From positions 1 to 7,228 of the forward strand of contig LKNH01000133.1 of NCBI GenBank assembly GCA_001564135.1: a stretch of 7,228 bases of DNA. The letters run 5' to 3'. The DNA is from Halobacteriaceae archaeon Tc-Br11_E2g27. Its GTDB lineage: Archaea; Halobacteriota; Halobacteria; Halobacteriales; Haloarculaceae. The position numbers and the translations under genes were made by a program. Below, in pieces: positions 5,235 through 7,228 of the stretch. A model generated the notes under the pieces. It made no database searches and was not told the DNA's origin. It saw only the letters and a list, made by a program, of their open reading frames with translations. Every line of letters starts with the position of its first letter. The stretch's first letter is position 1.

Positions 5235-6515
5235 CTACGACGATTGGTCATCGTTCAGCGTCAACCACAGTGCACAGAGGAAGGCACAGGCAACAGCAAT
5301 CGCCGTAATCGCGAACGCGACGCGATAGCCTGTTTCGGTGTAGGCCGTCGTCCCGGCAACGACTTCGCCGGTCCGGTAGCTATCGAGTGCAATACCCATC
5401 GCCGTCGGCAACACCGTCGCGCCCAGAAAGCCAGCGCCGTTGACCGTCGCCGTCGCGACCCCGCTTGCCGCGGGTGGATACCGCTCTTTGATGATGGCAA
5501 GAATGAGGACGGTAAAGCCAACACAGAACCCAATGATGAAATAGACGAACCCGACGGCATACAGCGGTGGCGTCCCGAATATCGGAATCACAGAGAGCGC
5601 AAGCGTAAACAGGGCAAGTCCAACTACCAGCGGGGCCTTTCGCCGTTCGAGGCGGTCGGAAATCCAGCCGACCATCGGCGCACCGATAAGCATCCCGATA
5701 GCACCCAATAGTGTGTAGTATGACGCAGACGTGACCGGCAGTTCGTAGACGACGACGAGATAGGGGACGCCCCACAGTCCAATAATGGTCAGAATGGTTC
5801 CCATCGAGGCAAAGAACATGAGCGATAGCAACCACTGAATCCGGTCTCGAAGCAACGATTTGAGGTGTCTCCCAGTCTCCGCAAGGGAAACGGAGGGTTG
5901 CCGTGGCACGTTGTCTATCGGCTCGAAGCCAGCAGATGCAGGCGAGCGACGGACGACAATGAAAACGAACGCAGCGGCAGCCAGGCCAAACAGTGCAAGC
6001 CCCTGGATACTTGCCTGCCAGCCGACGGCATCGACGGCGAGTGCAAGCGGTGTCGTTGCGACAATCGCGCCCAGACCGGCGACACCTGTTGTTAGGCCAG
6101 TCATCGTCGCGAACTCGTTCGCTCGATACCAGCTTGCGGCAAAGCGGAGGATAGAGATGAAGATGACGCCGCTTCCAAGACCGAGCAAGGCACGAGAGAG
6201 AAACGCAGTGAGGTAGCCCCCACTGAGGGTGAATGCAAGCGCGGAGAGGCTGAGCAAGACGGCACCGAAGGCCCCAACATACCGCGGCCCCCATCGGTCG
6301 GCCATCGCACCGGTCGGAATCTGGATGATGGCATAGACAGCAAAAAACGAGGCATGGAGCGTGCCAAGTTGTGCGGCCGTAATCGCAAAATCAACTGTCA
6401 ACTGCTCGGAGAGGACCGCTGTCGAGAGACGGTGGACGTTGACAAGTAAAAAGACAAGCGCCAGCGCTCCCCACCCAAGCCAGCGGTATCTGGTCGGCGA
6501 TTCGAATACTTTCAT
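5235..6515 (-). CDS. Major facilitator superfamily (MFS) transporter, substrate unknown
   Basis: The 426 residues show the usual 12-helix MFS layout. The loop between helices 2 and 3 carries GAMADRWGPR (69-78), the motif-A pattern GxxxDRxGxR. The pseudo-symmetric copy GWISDRLERRK (283-293) follows in the second half after a hydrophilic central loop (about 190-225). Further family-like segments are RALLGLGSG (108-116) and the stretch from KERYPPAASG (343-352) onward. The general look is that of organic-anion or sugar-phosphate permeases (NarK/GlpT/UhpC-like groups), but no residue identifies the substrate. I chose ATG 6515 because GGAGTGAGG lies eight bases upstream and the N-terminus then begins MKVFESPTRY before helix 1. 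ATG 6539, in frame, would add eight residues and remains possible. Upstream lie a dyad and a TATA box. PhoU precedes it on the same strand by 92 bases, and CPBP is convergent. Confidence 0.93.
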   Translation of the reverse strand: MKVFESPTRYRWLGWGALALVFLLVNVHRLSTAVLSEQLTVDFAITAAQLGTLHASFFAVYAIIQIPTGAMADRWGPRYVGAFGAVLLSLSALAFTLSGGYLTAFLSRALLGLGSGVIFISILRFAASWYRANEFATMTGLTTGVAGLGAIVATTPLALAVDAVGWQASIQGLALFGLAAAAFVFIVVRRSPASAGFEPIDNVPRQPSVSLAETGRHLKSLLRDRIQWLLSLMFFASMGTILTIIGLWGVPYLVVVYELPVTSASYYTLLGAIGMLIGAPMVGWISDRLERRKAPLVVGLALFTLALSVIPIFGTPPLYAVGFVYFIIGFCVGFTVLILAIIKERYPPAASGVATATVNGAGFLGATVLPTAMGIALDSYRTGEVVAGTTAYTETGYRVAFAITAIAVACAFLCALWLTLNDDQSS

Positions 6516-6523
6516 GCATACTG

Positions 6524-6532
6524 CCTCACTCC
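6524..6532 (-). promoter_or_regulatory. Ribosome binding site deciding the MFS start
   Basis: Minus-strand GGAGTGAGG ends eight bases before ATG 6515 and partly matches the archaeal anti-Shine-Dalgarno target GGAGGTG. It favours 6515 over ATG 6539, which has no such site. It is one of the few Shine-Dalgarno-like sites in this otherwise leaderless-looking region. Confidence 0.45.
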
Positions 6533-6551
6533 GAAGCATCTAATAGCTGAC

Positions 6552-6577
6552 TTCTCCGCTCAAAAGCTGTCGGAGAA
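6552..6577. promoter_or_regulatory. Inverted repeat TTCTCCG-N12-CGGAGAA upstream of the MFS gene (candidate operator)
   Basis: Perfect 7-bp arms (6552-6558 and 6571-6577) flank a 12-base spacer. If transcription starts about 27 bases from the TATA element at 6601-6608, the start falls at the outer edge of this dyad (about 6577), so a bound protein would sit over positions +1 to +26. The spacer also contains a weaker TATA-like CTTTTGA about 25 bases from ATG 6539. Neither strand shows a T-run after the stem, so a terminator for PhoU is less likely. Confidence 0.45.
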
Positions 6578-6600
6578 TGTGAACGATTTCCGTGCCGGGA

Positions 6601-6608
6601 ATATATTT
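6601..6608 (-). promoter_or_regulatory. Probable MFS TATA box overlapping the PhoU stop codon
   Basis: The minus strand reads AAATATAT, the most A/T-rich element in the gap, centred near 6604.5. It predicts a transcript start near 6577 and a leader of about 62 bases before ATG 6515. It overlaps the PhoU TGA (6608-6610) by one base, so the MFS gene can be transcribed independently of PhoU. Confidence 0.5.
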
Positions 6609-7228
6609 CAAACGGCTCCCGGCCCCTTACGGTGTCTGGCCTGCAGTCCCGATTCAGCAATGTTCACACCGTACTGCGTCGTTCGTGTGAGACTGTCGAC
6701 GACCAGACTGAGCAGGTAGCCATCGGATAGATCCCGGGCGTAGAGCTGTTCATCAAGCGCTGCCAGCTCGTCAGTGAGCTGTTCAGCCTCGGTGACCACA
6801 GCGCTGAATGTTGCATCGTCCGGGGATTCGAACAAGGCAGCAAGCGCATCCTGGACAATTCCCTGTGTGCGTTCCCTGAGGGTTGTCAGTTCAGTTGAAA
6901 GTTCCTCCGGTGGAGGGCCGTCGAGACGGCCAGCAATGCTGGCGATTTTTTCGGCGTGGTCTGCAACCCGTTCGAGCTGTCTGGCAGCCATATAGTACTC
7001 GAATGGTAACAACTGCCCATCACCCATCGTCACGGCCGGGTTAACAAGCGATTGCTGAAACCCGCGGGAGATGAGCGCAAACAGGCGGTCGACATCATCA
7101 TCCTGCTGAGCAACGTGTGCTCCAGTGGTTCCATCCGCACTTGTCACGGCCGCAATCGCCTCGTGATGCATTTCGAGTGTGGTGCGTTCGATTTGTGCGA
7201 GCGTCTGTTCGGGCGAAAGGTCACCAAC
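6608..7228 (-). CDS. PhoU-family regulator, N-terminus outside the window
   Basis: The frame stays open to the window edge, giving at least 206 residues; a Met codon at 7171 is internal, because in-frame codons upstream (reading TLAQIERTTLE before it) continue the first helix. Both PhoU three-helix units are present: the first has RQLERVADHAEKIASIAGRL, matching the ERxxDHAExIA pattern that carries the metal-binding E/DxxxD motif, and the second ends DSLTRTTQYGVNIAESGL. Haloarchaeal relatives I remember place an AbrB/SpoVT-like DNA-binding domain before the PhoU units, in proteins of about 340 residues. That part would lie beyond 7228 and cannot be checked here. PhoU proteins report phosphate status to the Pst transporter and its regulators; in archaea the mechanism is poorly known. 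No phosphate transporter gene is visible in this window. Confidence 0.85.
   Translation of the reverse strand, partial: VGDLSPEQTLAQIERTTLEMHHEAIAAVTSADGTTGAHVAQQDDDVDRLFALISRGFQQSLVNPAVTMGDGQLLPFEYYMAARQLERVADHAEKIASIAGRLDGPPPEELSTELTTLRERTQGIVQDALAALFESPDDATFSAVVTEAEQLTDELAALDEQLYARDLSDGYLLSLVVDSLTRTTQYGVNIAESGLQARHRKGPGAV

Noticed and set aside
5380..6294. 304-codon minus-strand frame inside the MFS gene in another phase
   Set aside because: It is Arg/Cys/Trp-rich, lacks membrane segments and overlaps the convincing MFS frame on the same strand.
6545..6600. Dyad at 6552-6577 as an intrinsic terminator of the PhoU gene
   Set aside because: No T-run follows the stem on the minus strand, and the position relative to the TATA box suits an operator better.
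1..7228. CRISPR array, insertion sequence, tRNA, rRNA or toxin-antitoxin pair
   Set aside because: No spaced direct repeats, transposase motifs, terminal inverted repeats, tRNA-like cloverleaf or small paired genes were seen on either strand.

Overview
The window looks chromosomal and haloarchaeal. The predicted proteins are strongly acidic, the coding sequence is GC-biased, promoters resemble archaeal TATA boxes with start codons about 25-31 bases downstream (leaderless mRNAs), and one gene is a membrane-anchored archaeal-type Lon protease (LonB) with two transmembrane segments inside its AAA+ domain. I see no mobile elements, CRISPR arrays, tRNA or rRNA. Six protein genes and one gene end are supported, with very little intergenic space.

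Layout. Bases 1-71 hold the 3' end of an unidentified plus-strand gene, followed by a possible T-tract/hairpin terminator. A leaderless plus-strand gene (171-1364) encodes an unrecognised acidic protein with an N-terminal beta-rich domain and a long C-terminal coiled coil. It converges on nadM (1399-1899, minus), the archaeal nicotinamide-nucleotide adenylyltransferase of NAD synthesis. nadM is divergent from lonB (2073-4319, plus) across a 173-base regulatory gap. lonB is followed after only three bases, in the same reading frame, by a GTG-started CPBP/Rce1-type intramembrane protease gene (4323-5222). Two membrane proteases are therefore probably made from one mRNA. That operon converges, with a 12-base gap, on a minus-strand MFS transporter gene (5235-6515). 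Upstream of the transporter is a 92-base gap with a TATA box and a 7-bp-arm inverted repeat. The window ends inside a minus-strand PhoU-family gene (6608 to beyond 7228).

How the genes may work together. LonB degrades regulatory, damaged and membrane proteins at the cytoplasmic membrane, and the coupled CPBP protease acts within the membrane, so the pair may form one membrane protein-quality module. NadM supplies NAD and sits beside lonB without any obvious mechanistic link. The MFS transporter and the PhoU-like regulator are on the same strand but separated by their own regulatory region, so a shared pathway is not shown.

The best candidates for something undescribed are the coiled-coil protein, the in-frame lonB-TAA-CCC-GTG-CPBP junction, and the operator-like dyad upstream of the transporter. 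No complete new defence or mobile system is visible.
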